Shown here: in pieces, positions 1 to 12,209 of the stretch | Layout of the letters: the number at the start of each line of letters is the position of its first letter | Numbering within the stretch: the first letter of the stretch is position 1 | Assembly (NCBI GenBank): GCA_029339505.1 | Contig: JAQISU010001239.1 | Span: forward strand, 7,805,001-7,869,000 | From: Unio delphinus | Taxonomy: Eukaryota; Mollusca; Bivalvia; Unionida; Unionidae | DNA length: 64,000 nt | Direction of reading: 5' to 3' | Notes under the pieces: model-generated | Database searches by the model: none | What the model saw: only the letters and a program-made list of their open reading frames with translations | What the model was told of the DNA's origin: nothing | Made by a program: the position numbers and the translations under genes

Positions 1-597
1 TTAATAATTTTATATAAATTTTCTAAACTTATGTCCCAAACTTAATTAGAGGGATATGGTTATGAACCATTGTCACTAAACAAATCATGTAAAAAAAAAA
101 TAGATATAAAATAAGAACTCAATTATTTTTTAATTGTGTATGTCTGAACCAACAAAAATGATCACACACTTTCTATAACCTAACCTCATACACCTAAATG
201 AATTAGGCAAGCCTGTTTATATACACGAAAATAAGTTTTGAAGAACGAAATTAGATCACTAACGTGTGATAAATATGCAAATCACTGTATATGAACGCAT
301 ACATTATGGCCATGAATCCTGACTTTAAATATAGAGCTCCTCTTTGAATACACGTGTTCATTAAGGTAAAATATCAAAATCACGGTAGCAAATTCCATAC
401 ATCATTTTCCATTGAATCAAGGACTAGTATATTATGATGACCTTATTACGATCAAGCAGGACAACCCCAAGTGCTATAAATAGCTACGTAAAAAAAAAAA
501 ACACCAAATTATGTATTACTACGCTCAGTTAAGATTTATGTTTCTTACTGATGGAAACAAAATAACATAGCAAACAAATGAAATTTCAATTATAAGA
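1..597. other. AT-rich non-coding stretch
   Basis: No reading frame, RNA gene or repeat structure is recognisable here. It holds only short A-runs and the left flank of the first palindromic element. Confidence 0.5.
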
Positions 598-745
598 GTT
601 TAACGTTGTTTTTTCTGCGTTCATCGTGGTATAAACTGTCAGTTGCCGACTCACACAGCTTACATAACACCCTTCGGGCGTTATTTGCTGTGTGATTCGG
701 CAACTGACAGTTTATACCACGATGAACGCAGAAAAAACGTTAAAC
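598..745. mobile_element. Palindromic MITE-like hairpin 1
   Basis: The left arm starts GTTTAACGTT and the right arm ends AACGTTAAAC. The arms are each about 60 nt, nearly perfect inverted copies, and differ by a 3-nt insertion and a few substitutions. The centre carries a small inner hairpin around CCCTTCGGGCG. There is no coding capacity. The whole unit would fold into one long hairpin, as fold-back MITEs do. No clear target-site duplication is visible, so the superfamily is unassigned. Confidence 0.7.
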
Positions 746-788
746 TATTAATTATGAGTAGGTTCTGGTAAAATAACTCGATTTTAAG

Positions 789-932
789 AAAATTTATAGA
801 GGATATTTACTTGAAACGAGTGAATAACGGATATATTTCATCGTGTGGATGAAAATACTCGAGTTTTTTTTATCCAAGAGATGAAATGTATCCGTTATTC
901 ACTCGTTTCAAGCAAATATTCTTTTTATTTTA
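789..932. mobile_element. Palindromic MITE-like hairpin 2
   Basis: Two arms of about 53 nt are inverted copies; the core GAAACGAGTGAATAACGGAT reappears as its reverse complement near 885-910. A loop of about 35 nt contains a T-run. Its sequence is unrelated to the hairpin about 45 bp upstream. There is no ORF, and the family is unknown. Confidence 0.7.
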
Positions 933-1540
933 TGCTCACATACGTTGGCTACCTCAAGTTTGTGACACAGTGAAACAGCAGATTTCTTACGGTAATGTCA
1001 GCTGTTTACCGTACATGTTCTGTTGTTCTATATGTACCTGCGCACAAAATTAGTTCCACATCAGATTGGTAAAAAAATAACTTTTATTTCCAGAATAATA
1101 AACTACAAGTTTCAAGGATAACAGACAGTGATTATTAATAAGAAAACAACCACAAGTAATTCATCAATGTATAACAAAAAAAATTGTTATATTGTTATTT
1201 TTTCACTGTTATTTTTTCACTGCAGTGAAATATCAATATTTTTTTAACTAGAAAATCAAGTAATTCACTGCTAAGCATAAAATAAATATGTATATTTGGG
1301 ACCCCTTAATACATACATATGACATACCAACGACAACTATTTCACTCCAGTTCGTATTTGAATTTCTGAATAAACATGAATATGCATAACTGAATAAAAT
1401 ACTATTGTATTACTTAAAACAAACTCGGAGAATGCCTTGTTTGCCTGGACCAGTTTTATAAACCAAGTGTTACTGGTATCTTGTTTAGTATGATTACTAC
1501 AGGGTTCAAATGCAAATCTAGGAGCTCAGAAAGAATGTGG
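933..1540. other. Non-coding, AT-rich
   Basis: No supported gene. It contains a short direct duplication of TTATTTTTTCACTG at about 1195-1222 and otherwise unstructured AT-rich sequence. Confidence 0.45.
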
Positions 1541-1777
1541 CAGTTTATAGTGATGTCTACTACTGGGGCATCATGCCGCAAAAAAACATGAATCATCATG
1601 TCCCACCCAGTCACAACAGGCTGACTAGTCGAAATACTAACCTCGTAATGCTGAGCGTCTAGTGAGGAAGGTGTTAGTACCATTTGTAATAGTCTTTGGT
1701 ATGACTCGGCCTGGGTTCGATCACGCGATCACCCGCATCCGAAGCGTAAGTTCTAACTACTAGGCCACCAGAGCGGT
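1541..1777 (-). mobile_element. tRNA-derived SINE, copy 1 (tail-truncated)
   Basis: On the minus strand the element begins with a tRNA-like head resembling ACCGCTCTGGTGGCCTAGT (box A), followed by a GATCGAACCCAGGC-type box B. The body is shared with copies near 8.7, 29.0 and 52.0 kb and includes CCAGT.CTAGACATCACTATAAAC-like sequence and GGCATCATG. The 3' tail seen in the 8.7 and 29 kb copies is missing. The open frame across it (1456-1683) is only SINE body sequence and not a gene. Confidence 0.75.
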
Positions 1778-2985
1778 GTTCGGTTTTATCAAAAGCAAAA
1801 ATAAGTATTAAATGTTTGAGATAAAATTAGAACAGTTTACATTACCGTAATTTTCTTTCGGATTTGTGTGGCGAAACACAAATTCGGATGAACAAAATCT
1901 ATAAGAGTGTGGTTGTAAGTAAATTCATTTATATAAACTAGAACAGAATAAATGTGCCGACATTTAAACACACATATATTAATTGCTGTAACTGTAGTGT
2001 TTGTCATTAGCTGTAATAAATATTAATATGTACTGAAAAGATGACAATATACATCATAAACCATTTGGATATGAAACGTGTATACAGTATATGACTGTTA
2101 TTCACAATAACAAACAGTGAACTTACCTGCAAGAGTCTACTCTATTCCTTTGCTCAAACACTGCACAGAGAAGTATATTATCGTGTGGGTTTCCCAATGA
2201 CATGCGCAATAAATAAAAATATTACCTCTTGCTATTTGTGAGCGCGAAGACAGTACAAATCAGTTGCATTACCGATGTATGACTCTAGTCATTGATTTAA
2301 ATATAGAAATTGTTATTGATCAAAGGAACTTGATAAACTGCTATCGTACTTGCTCAATGAATAGGCAAAGGGGTATCCATTTCTGATTTTAACGTGTAGC
2401 GTAAAGTAAACATTACCCTGAACATAAATTATGATTTGTAACTTAAGTCGTGTTGATAATATTTAGTACTGGTAGAGCATTATTTGGATCATTGAGCTCA
2501 CAAAAAGCTACGTGACATCTGTATGTAATTAATCAATGAACTTGAATACAAAAAAATCCTTACTTATGTAAAATTGCACGTATGTTTCATTGAGGAATTA
2601 AACAATCAAAGCAATTTTCAACGTTTACAAGCTATTTAATAAGTTCGTTTCTCGCAACAATGCAATGTTTTGTTCTGAAAGGGATATTCTAAGGTAAACA
2701 TGTAGGCCTACCGTGTACCGTATCTGACAATGTGGCGTTTCATCGCAGTGATCATTCTGTTTTTAAAAAATGATTTTGTCGTTATAAAACTATATGTTTA
2801 TTCGGATTGACGCTTTTTCTTTGATGTATAGTTTGTAACAAAAAAGTAAATTCTACTTTTATCTGTTCGGCTTTTTTTGAGATTATATTTTATGCACAAC
2901 AAATGAAAGGTGTCGGAATGAACGAAATTATTCATTCTTCTTTCTATCAAAATAATTTCCACTGAAATAAAAACTATGTGATAAA
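1778..2985. other. Non-coding, AT-rich
   Basis: No ORF with coding character, tRNA or repeat unit was recognised in either strand. Confidence 0.45.
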
Positions 2986-3137
2986 ATGGATCTCAAATGG
3001 GTAATGATTTCATATTAAATGTATGAAACTCTTTGAATAATGTCCAGCTTTTGCTCGCTACGGCTCGCAAAAACTGAACATTATTCAACTCGTTGAATAA
3101 ATTCAATATTATATCGTTACCAATTTGAGATCCTCCA
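2986..3137. mobile_element. Palindromic MITE-like hairpin 3
   Basis: The outer arm GGATCTCAAATGGGTAATGA pairs with the reverse complement near 3118-3137. The inner arm TGAATAATGTCCAGCTTTTG pairs with the region at 3067-3087. The loop is the inverted TCGCTACGGCTCGC. Together these make a hairpin of roughly 150 bp with arms of about 70 nt and several mismatches. It has no coding capacity and no obvious target duplication. Confidence 0.65.
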
Positions 3138-4523
3138 TACATTATAGCATGACAAATGTACAGTACCGTAGGCGTTTCTATGTAAATATGAAACTTTCAT
3201 TCGCATATTAACGTCAGTCGTCTCCTTGCTAGAGTAGTCCATAAGATCAGGTTAATTATTATGTTAATATTAATTTACTCAGTACCAAAGTCACAGTTAA
3301 AACGAAGAAACATATGCAACAAACAAGAAGAAAATGTAGCGTCACAAAACTTTTAGAGCATCTAATTACAACATAAATTCAAGTCCAGCCAAGTTATCAC
3401 AACATCTATTATCTGAGTATACAAGAGTTAAAAGAATTTATTAAATCAATTAAGGCATGACAATGGTGTTGTTGTTGTAGTCTTTGCTGCTTTTTTACTT
3501 TTTTAGAAGATATAAAATAGTCATATAGTTTATCTAATCTTTTTCGTCTTTGAAGTTTGGTTAATAAATGAATTGTAGCAAAATCGATTTATACTGCATT
3601 TTAAATACTTTATATTCTGTTGATCCTGGCAAATGGGTAAACCCAATTTTAGGTTTTATTCAGTGGTCACATTTTTGCAAGTACAGAAACCTGAAAAGAA
3701 GCATAATGTATGCAGTGTGTATTTCAGGGTAAAACTCAGATTTAAATGGGCTGACATTTCTACTTTGCTGTTGTTCAAGTTCCGGTATGTTATTGCATGT
3801 ATATAATGACTTGACAACACGAGCATGAAATAATGTGGCCCAGCTTAAATATAGGTAAGAAACTAAAATCATGAGCAACTTCTCTAAACTGTAGAGCTCT
3901 TCAAATTTCTTAATATGAAACATTTTCGATGTTGTAATCTTCCGTTTTAAAAATGAGAAGTGATTGTTTTATAATATTACGCTACTGCGTTTTGAACTAA
4001 AAGTTTAATTTAAACGATATGTATAAATGTGAAGGTAATATATGAGATAACATGTATCACAATGCCAAAGAAGTAAGAGTGAAAGCGCGCAAGCGTGACG
4101 CCATAACCTATGCCATGCTACGAGCCTCCACTCCATCCTTAGCATTCACAAGTGGCTGAGACATATACAAAACAGGTCAGAAGAATACTCTAAACATTTG
4201 CAGAACCACCCCTTATGATCCAAGTTAATTTTAAGATGATTAGTCGTTCTTTGAGATTCGGTGACTTATTCGCCATCTACGGACATACCCCTTCTACCGC
4301 TAACTTTCCAGTTGTAAATATTTCCTTTAAATATCAGGAGTAAAAAATCATTAGCATGCAACATGTTTTCTTACCTATGTATTATTGTTTTGTCATGTTC
4401 ATCAATATGTACCCCTGGATTATTCAGTATTTATTTGATGCAATAATCTTAATACTATATTTCATGCATGATTAGTTATCGCAGTTTGTATTAGCTTATG
4501 AAGCGACAACGTGCTATATCACC
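3138..4523. other. Non-coding, AT-rich
   Basis: Nothing supportable as a gene. The 87-codon frame on the minus strand at 3660-3923 has no recognisable domain or family resemblance. Confidence 0.4.
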
Positions 4524-4586
4524 ATGTATGTATGTATGTATGTATGTATGTATGTATGTATGTATGTATGTATGTATGTATGTATG
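4524..4586. repeat. (TATG)n microsatellite
   Basis: About 15 uninterrupted TATG units are followed by a short TGTGGG-rich degenerate tail. It produces artificial Met-Tyr-Val-Cys frames. Confidence 0.95.
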
Positions 4587-7500
4587 TGTGGGTGTGGGTG
4601 TGTACGTGTTTATATATGATTGTATCCACCCTTTTCGTAGAAATAATTTTGATTGGTCATGTCCGTCCATTAGTGTGTCAGTGCTTTCGTCTATGTATCC
4701 TTCCGTCGTGGCTTTTCCTGTAACCTGAACTCATCTGCACCAATTGGGGAGGGTAATAATATTTGATTAAATGTTTTAAGAGGATGAGTAGATAACAACG
4801 AAGGATTTAGGGCATCAATGCAAGGGTTAAAGAAACAGTGATTTTTCAATAAAGACGCATACTACGGGTTTGTACTCTAAAATAAACCACTTAAAGTTGA
4901 ACGCGGTTGTAAGCATCAGATAATCATATTTATAAAAAAGGAAAAGTATAAGCTTTAAGATATCAATTATATAAAAACATATCGTATTTGTTCACATATG
5001 ACATATAGGTCAAGGTACTTTAATTTGGCTCTACATAACAAAATCTACAAGCATATTGTTTCCTCTATTGTTTTAAGTGGCTATACAATCAAACGATTTT
5101 TGTCAAATATGACAAGTCATCAAAGTAGCCGCCGTTTAACCAATGGTCTGCGACATGGAACATAATATCCTCTTGGTAAAACGTAGACTCAGCCTAAAGT
5201 GCTAGGGTCTACCTAGTCATTCCTTAGATAAAGTCCAATCACTTAGACAAAAGCCGGTCCGACGTTAGAAACTGAGCTGAAAATGAAAATATGCCTAAAA
5301 TATCTTGTAAGTAGGGCCTACTTGGAAAATTGTTTATCCAAAGTCGCATTGTCACAAATTATCTTAAAAAAAATATCTGATTCGTGTTAAAGAATGAAGG
5401 CGAAATTATTCCTTCATATTTAATTTTGTAATGATTATGTGCTGAATTAATGCTTTTGTTCAGGACACTACAGGATTTAAATGGTGATCGATAAAGAATC
5501 CGCAAAAAGACACCGCGTCCCCTGCTGAATTTATAAATGGTAAGAAATCCAAGGGTAAAAACCCATGCTTTGTGCACAGTTCAGAAATAAAACCAGTTAA
5601 GTAGCCTCTAAATTTAGTTTTATGGTTAATAGATCCAACCCAAAACAGTCATAACTGACTGTTGTAGTGTTTCTCTTTGGCAAGGTACGTGAGTTCTATT
5701 CAGTTGGAATTTAATAGTCGTTTACGTGCCGGTGTGTCTTATATCAATGATAATCAGTTACAGTAATGAGAGCAAATGCATGCAGCTGAATATTAACCGA
5801 TGAGTCCCATTTTTTTATTTCTACTTTCTAAAGTTTTTCCACAGGTAGAAACCATTGTAATGTACGTTTTTTTGTCTTTCGTAAACATTAAAGCTTGAAG
5901 AAGCTTTAAGAAAAATGAAAGAAATATAATCGATATTGATGTGGTTAGAAATCAACAAATGACACTTGTTAGTATCAACTGCTCAAAACGAAGACTCTCG
6001 AATATATATTTTTTCAGTGAGTATGAAAATCTAACAACTGTCATTTGTACAGACTGGAAATTAGTTCTGGATTGTCACCTAGATTGAAACAACTCCGGAA
6101 CAATGAATAACCTGACGTTAAAGGACAGAGTACTCGATATGAAAGAAAGATTTGCACTTCTGGCATCCGGTGAGAGTTTACATTCCGAAGATTAAAGAGT
6201 ATACATGGATTCAGAAAAACTTTTTTAAAATAGCACCTTTAAATATTTTCTTGATAAATGAAGACAGTATACGTTTCATTGATAATAATAGTACGCATAT
6301 GTCCCAGCTATTTATTAAATGTTTAAAGTGGCCATCGCTGCTACCACTCCACTACTATTACTACTAATACTATTACTACTACTACTACTAACTATTGATA
6401 ATAATAATAATAATAATAATATGGATGATCAATTATGCTTCGAAATACTTTCATTCTAAATCCTCGCCTTCATGTTAGAACATTCTTTTTATGGTTCTTT
6501 TGGAAGCATAAATTAAACAATGCTAAGTAACTTGAGCATTTGGAAAATGTATGAAAAACAACATACAATATATTAACATTAGATGTACTTCAAACGTTCA
6601 AATTTTCAGCGTATGATAGCTATAATACCGTTTACCGGTGACCTTTGACTTAACATACTTCAAGCATTCAATCCATATTTTTCACAACTTTCGACAATGA
6701 AAGAATGATTTTTTTCGTAAAGGATGATAAATATCTGTTGCTCTAGTCTTTCAAATGAAATATATTCAATTTTAAAAAATAAATAAATAACAATATTCTT
6801 TTTCTTTAATGCTTACTTCGTGTGAGCCTTCACTGGCAGTATTTATCTTCTGTGTAGACTTGACTTTATTTATAGAAGTGGGTAGTCTTAGAAAAGTAGT
6901 TCCCTTTTAGTTCATACATAAATAAAGGCATATAATGTTTGATCGCGTGGTAACCATTCTGACCAATGGAAATATTATTTTCCTTTACCAGCATCTTGCG
7001 TTGCAAATATCTACATCCATGCCGGAGTTAAAATTAAATATCAATAAAACTAAAGTTATAAAATAGAGGCACCAATAAATCACAAAAATACATATGTACA
7101 CATTCTGGACTTGATTGGGTTTCTTATTCTCAGTATTAGGAGTTGAGTTATCTATAGAAGAAATTGTGGAAATAAATTGAATAAATTACTGATGTTATAC
7201 ATATTTAAATTGCATTATGCATTTTGACCTTAATATGATCAGAAAATGACTTAGTCCCAGTTCTGCCATTGTGTTTTACCGTTTTATATACATGTTGTTT
7301 ACTGTACAATAAAACATTTCTAATCTTAACATCAGTTTTGGTGGAATCAGTTCGAGTTGTGTTCAGAGAATTTATTTATGTAAATTATTAATAGGAATTA
7401 CAATGTGCTCATTATTTTAGGACAAAATCACTATTTTGGAATTATTGAGAATTCATTCAAGGAAAGGTTGCATTGTAGTATATGAATTTATGATTTTCAC

Positions 7501-8031
7501 CAGTTTAATGGTATTATAAGTTTAATCGGGTTATACGTTTTGATAAAAGGGTTTAATTTGCAACATGAGAAATATGTGCTTTATTTTTCCACAGAATTAT
7601 TGTAGTTCCTATAAGGAATCTACAGATATACACATAGACAAACCGCAAAATACCGACTCATCTATTTTCATTTTGCACGTAAGTTTCCCTGTTGATAGGG
7701 TGCGTTCTTCTTTAATAGTCAAGTAGAATCGATGAAGCCTGTATTTAGCAACTGTGCTTTTGCGAAACGTTTTGATGTCAGGTTTTAAATTATCGCAGAT
7801 CCTAGACTGGACTAGATTTTAAAAAATCTTAATTCATTTAAAGATTTAAAATATTCTTGCTATTCAAGTTTTGTAATTTAGTGTTGCTGCTAGTAAGCAA
7901 TACTATGCAACATCTCAGTCTACAACAGCTCTACCTTTGAAAGCAATTTGTGGTGAAATTGGAGGAGTTAATATCGGTGAATAATGTTGAATGTTTGTGT
8001 TTCATACATATATGATCACTAAATGAATTTT

Positions 8032-8032
<1 letters not shown>
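4587..8032. other. Long non-coding stretch with minor repeats
   Basis: No gene seen. It contains a small perfect hairpin TTAAAGCTTGAAGAAGCTTTAA at 5888-5909 and a compound CTA/AAT trinucleotide run at 6347-6420. The remaining short frames lack domain resemblance. Confidence 0.45.
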
Positions 8033-8080
<48 letters not shown>

Positions 8081-8105
8081 CATAGAGAGACAGAGAGAGA
8101 CAGAG
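8033..8105. repeat. (GA)n / (CAGA)n compound microsatellite
   Basis: GAGA dinucleotides grade into CAGAGA units over about 70 bp. Confidence 0.9.
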
Positions 8106-8449
8106 TTACAACTGCACACCAGACAAAACGAAATATGCTATCCATGGAATCTATAAGAATATGCTTGATAATGGATAGAGAGAATTAATATTTAATACAA
8201 GTAATATTGTCATATATATATATATATGTTAGAGAATTTTCCATTCATATTCTACGGAAATTTGAACCCAGGTATGCGCGTAAATGGAACCAATTGCCTT
8301 GCCTGCTCCTACCAGTCCATATTCCATCAAGCAATTCACTAGCCAGTCTTATAGTATTGTTTGTATTGCTGTTGTTGTTGATTCTTAGGCATATTATAAT
8401 GTTCCAAAAATCGATTATAATTAATTAAATATGAAATTTCCAAAGATTG

Positions 8450-8450
<1 letters not shown>

Positions 8451-8504
<54 letters not shown>

Positions 8505-8519
8505 CCCATCGTAGCAAGA

Positions 8520-8574
<55 letters not shown>
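8451..8574. repeat. Inverted microsatellite pair (CT)26 and (GA)26
   Basis: An uninterrupted (CT)n tract of 52 bp and an uninterrupted (GA)n tract of 52 bp are separated by 20 unrelated bases (8503-8522). The two tracts are reverse complements and could form a long hairpin; each is also a homopurine-homopyrimidine tract capable of triplex formation. Confidence 0.95.
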
Positions 8575-8576
<2 letters not shown>

Positions 8577-8717
8577 TTTGGTCGGTACTAATGCATGTGT
8601 ATATTAAAGAAGATTAATGACTTAGATCGACTGCAAAGATATTAAAACATTAAAATATTGTAATACGTCTTGCTGGTTCGTCATTTTGCTTAGTTTCTAT
8701 TACAAACTAAATAAAAA

Positions 8718-9034
8718 CAGCTCTAGTGGCCTAGTGTTTAGAGCGTCCACCGCAGAAGCGGGAGGACGTTTGTTTCGATCCCAAGCCGAGTCTTACTAAA
8801 GACTTACAAAAATGGTACGAACAGCTGCTTCGCTTGACGCTCAGCATTATGAGGTTAGTGTTAGGACTGATCGGCCTGGTGTCAGAATAATTTGACTGGG
8901 TGGAACATCATGCTACATGTCCGCGTCATGATGCCCCAGTGCTAGACATCACTATAAGCTGCCTCACTGCAGACATCGTAGCGATATGACCGAATTTTTT
9001 TAAAGCTACGTTAAAAATCCTAATCAAACAAACG
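8718..9034 (+). mobile_element. tRNA-derived SINE, copy 2 (near full length)
   Basis: The head has box A-like GTGGCCTAGTGTTTAGAGCG and box B-like GTTTCGATCCC. The conserved body follows (GCTCAGCATTATGAGGTTAG; GCCCCAGTGCTAGACATCAC), and the 3' end reads AGCTACGTTAAAAATCCTAA followed by CAAAC repeats. With the 29.0 kb copy this defines the family consensus at about 320 bp. RNA polymerase III internal promoter elements are inferred from the tRNA-like head. Confidence 0.85.
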
Positions 9035-9210
9035 AAGAAACAAAACAAAACAAAAAAAAAACGAAATAAAATGTATAGCGTAGTATGTACGCTGTATCAA
9101 TGATGAACCACTCGTTGTATACATTTTTCATTAAAACGAAACTCGGCAAGCATCGTTTCCTTTTAATGAAACAATTATACATCTCGTGATATATCATCAA
9201 TACTGCGTAC

Positions 9211-9388
9211 ATGTAATGTTATGTTATGTTATGTTATGTTATGTTATGTTATGTTATGTTATGTTACGTTACGTTACGTTACGTTACATTACATTACATT
9301 AATTACATTACATTACATTACATTACATTACATTACATTACATTACATTACATTACATTATATTATATTATATTATATTATATTATAT

Positions 9389-9432
<44 letters not shown>
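9211..9432 (+). repeat. Compound satellite: ATGTT, ACGTT, ACATT, ATATT, then (TG)n
   Basis: Blocks of pentanucleotides follow one another: about ten ATGTT units, four ACGTT, about fifteen ACATT with one short unit, and about seven ATATT. A (TG)n tract of about 40 bp follows. Neighbouring blocks differ by one base of the unit, pointing to expansion of successive point variants. Confidence 0.9.
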
Positions 9433-9436
<4 letters not shown>

Positions 9437-10596
9437 CATGCACGTGTTTGTATGTTTGAATATAGTTGATGACAAATACAATGCTAGGTGAGAGTTTAAT
9501 ACACCCAGCTAATTAGCGTGTTCTATGCATAAAGTTATTTATATCTACCATTGGTTTTGTAGTGAAACGTTTACAGTTTCTGTTTCTTTTTTTTCTTTTC
9601 TGAAACATCTTATAACTGACGAATAAAGGATTCCTTTTTGGTGCATAACAACAATTTCCTGCAAAATAAACCACCTAAAACTTGGTTGATTAACTTTGAA
9701 ATTCTATCAGATTAATGCACGCTTAACTACTGGAATGACTGGGTGCTGCTCTCCCATATTGCATGGCGTCATGCATAGTTTAATATCAAGAATTTAGAAA
9801 GGGTATGGAATCAGTGTATTATATGTGCTGCAGTGTTATAATAAAATATTTGATCATTCGATATAATTGTAAAATTTATAAATGTTATACGACGTTTTAT
9901 TCAAGTTTTTTTAAATTTCCAAAGGGACACATGCAAGTGTATTGCTTTTTTTCTTCAAGCATATGGAATTATTTAGTATTGTGGTATAATGTAAGGACTA
10001 TAGTTTTCTGTATCCCATTAATCAGATGCATGACATATATTGTAAGATTTTATATTAGATCTGACTTCCGTTCTTCTGTGAATGTTTCACATTTTGGCCC
10101 TAGAACATTATTTGCTATTAGTAACAAATATAAATGCTATACCTAGCAGAGAAAAGGTTTGAAGACATACTAGTCAGTGATATCAAATGGATTGTCGGAT
10201 TGAGATGGACATACGTTATCTGTTCGATGGCAATGAAAATTACCATTTAATTAAATTCATTCGTAAAATAAAATTATTTAATGTCACAATCAATAAGAGT
10301 ACATTATCTGACCTAAACAAAAACTTTATTTAGATCATAATATAAAGATTTTTACTCTTTGGTCATTTAAATCGTCAGAGTATTACAGAATTTGCATTCT
10401 GTTTTGGTAATACAGGTCGGAGCCAAATATAGAACTCCTATATAATTATGTTATTGAGAATGATAAATACGTCGGCTTGATATTTATGTACGTTGAGAAT
10501 CGCAGGTGTGACGTTGGTGGCCTTCATTGTTCAATTGTTAGAGCTCATCAGAGATCAATGTGCCAAAAATCCATATGTTTATTCTCACGTACCCAC
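9433..10596. other. Non-coding; one unassigned 113-codon frame
   Basis: The plus-strand frame at 9805-10146 starts at ATG and is 113 codons, but its composition is that of AT-rich DNA (Tyr, Phe, Ile, Cys) and no domain is visible. I treat it as chance. Confidence 0.4.
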
Positions 10597-10693
10597 GTTA
10601 GCCGAGCCTGAGACTCGAACACACGCAGATAGAGATGAGATAGCAGTGATCAAGAACGATGAGCGCTTTAGACCACTCTGCCACTTGGGCCCC
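10597..10693 (-). mobile_element. Second SINE type: tRNA-Leu/Ser-like head
   Basis: On the minus strand, GGCCCAAGTGGCAGAGTGGT resembles a class II tRNA D-arm (box A), and GTGTTCGAGTCTCAGG resembles a T-arm (box B), about 70 nt apart. The arms do not pair well enough for a functional tRNA, so a SINE head is more likely. Sequence extending toward 10490 may be its body. The head differs from the one in the other SINE family in this window. Confidence 0.5.
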
Positions 10694-12209
10694 GCCGAGT
10701 CGTTTAATGCAATCGCCCTGACAGATCTCTCACAACAGCTAAAGCTTAGCTTGAGTCTATTCAGGTAGTTAAACACCACATATGGTGAAATTCTTGTCAA
10801 AGATAAAGGGAATATTTATTGATTGACCACCATGTGCAAAAATGCAATGAATTATTTAAATATTATTCGAACTTGGTACCTCCTAACTTTTTACATTGGT
10901 TAATATTTAAAAGGTCAATTTCTAATCCCTTATGCTTTATTTATCATTCAGTATTTTAAAGATATAATACAAAGTTTAACTAAACAAACTTTACTTGGTC
11001 TCCCTTATTATGTGGTCAAAATATTACTTAGAATGTGATCATTTCATTACATTTTTAGTGGGATTTAATTTGTTTCTCAGTTTTAAGCCTTTTATTTTTT
11101 GTCTTTGCAGCTGAGATGTTTTGATTCTTCTACATTTATTCTTTCGACCAGCATATCATTCACGAAAGAGATGGCCTTCATAATGATTAAAATCTATCCC
11201 TTCCATTTTATATCACCTACATCACCTATATTGTTTATATCTGTATACGTGTCATCTAATTATTCCAGATGTTTAGCTAGGCCAGGCTTTCGGTCTTGAT
11301 GGTAGTATGTTTTGTGCTTCCATTTCTTAATCTATAGTTTTTACTATGGGTAATAATCGTTTGTGTTGCAATGCAATCAAGAATATGTGTCTTCCAGATT
11401 GTATGTGTATGTTTTGTTTACTCTGGAGATATTAGATTTTTTTGCTTTAAAGCAAATCAGTAAGCAGGATTCTGGTCGTAATATTTATACTCATTTTTTG
11501 CGGTTAACTCAGTTTTAAATGGCTCTTTTTCGGATTTAACTATTTTTACGTATATCTCATTTAATATATATATATTTTAATTTAACTGTTTGTCTGTCAG
11601 TTTAAATTTATTTTATTTTTCATAACATGTTATTGTAATGTAAATTTATTAATTGGATATCACATTTTCTAGAAATTCAGTTCGCAAACCTAAAAGTAGG
11701 AACGTTGTATCTAATATGACATAGTTCCTGACCTTAGTAAACAAGTTCTTTATTTATTTTTATTGTGCCTATAGCAAGAGCGAGATCGATGCTGTATTGG
11801 ATAAGTGACCAAGAACGTGCAAAAAAAATTTGGTGAAGTGTTTAGTTTTATTCTTAGAACAAAAAGATTGGTTTCGTCAAGGTCATGTTATGAGTACGTG
11901 ACTTCAAAATATAACATGATCACGTGACATCCTCGATTTAGCAGCTTGGGGATTTCAAAAACTGCATTTAAGATTACGGTCTAACTTTTGTTTTAGAGAA
12001 ATAATCTCAGTTTGGAGCTTTCTACACCTGATATCAAGTTCTTCTGTTGTAGCCAGTTTTCGAGTTACAGGTTAATTTTTCTTGAGATTGTTTGGATGTT
12101 TAAAGGTTAATTCGGTTCTCTCGAAATATTTGAGTGTTCCTACAGAATTCTTGGTCAAAAACATTTTTTTAAAAATGTTCAACACCAATGTGTTATTTCT
12201 TATGTTTCT
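10694..12209. other. Non-coding, AT-rich
   Basis: No supported gene. Part of 12000-12200 may be the 3' end of the decayed LINE that follows, but I cannot define a tail. Confidence 0.4.

Noticed and set aside
3660..3923. 87-codon minus-strand frame as an exon
   Set aside because: No family resemblance, no splice sites of note and no neighbouring exon.
9805..10146. 113-codon plus-strand frame with ATG start
   Set aside because: Composition reflects AT-rich DNA and there is no domain, splice context or repeated occurrence.
10597..10693. Possible functional tRNA-Leu or tRNA-Ser gene on the minus strand
   Set aside because: Box A- and box B-like stretches are present, but acceptor and anticodon stems do not pair convincingly; a SINE head fits better.
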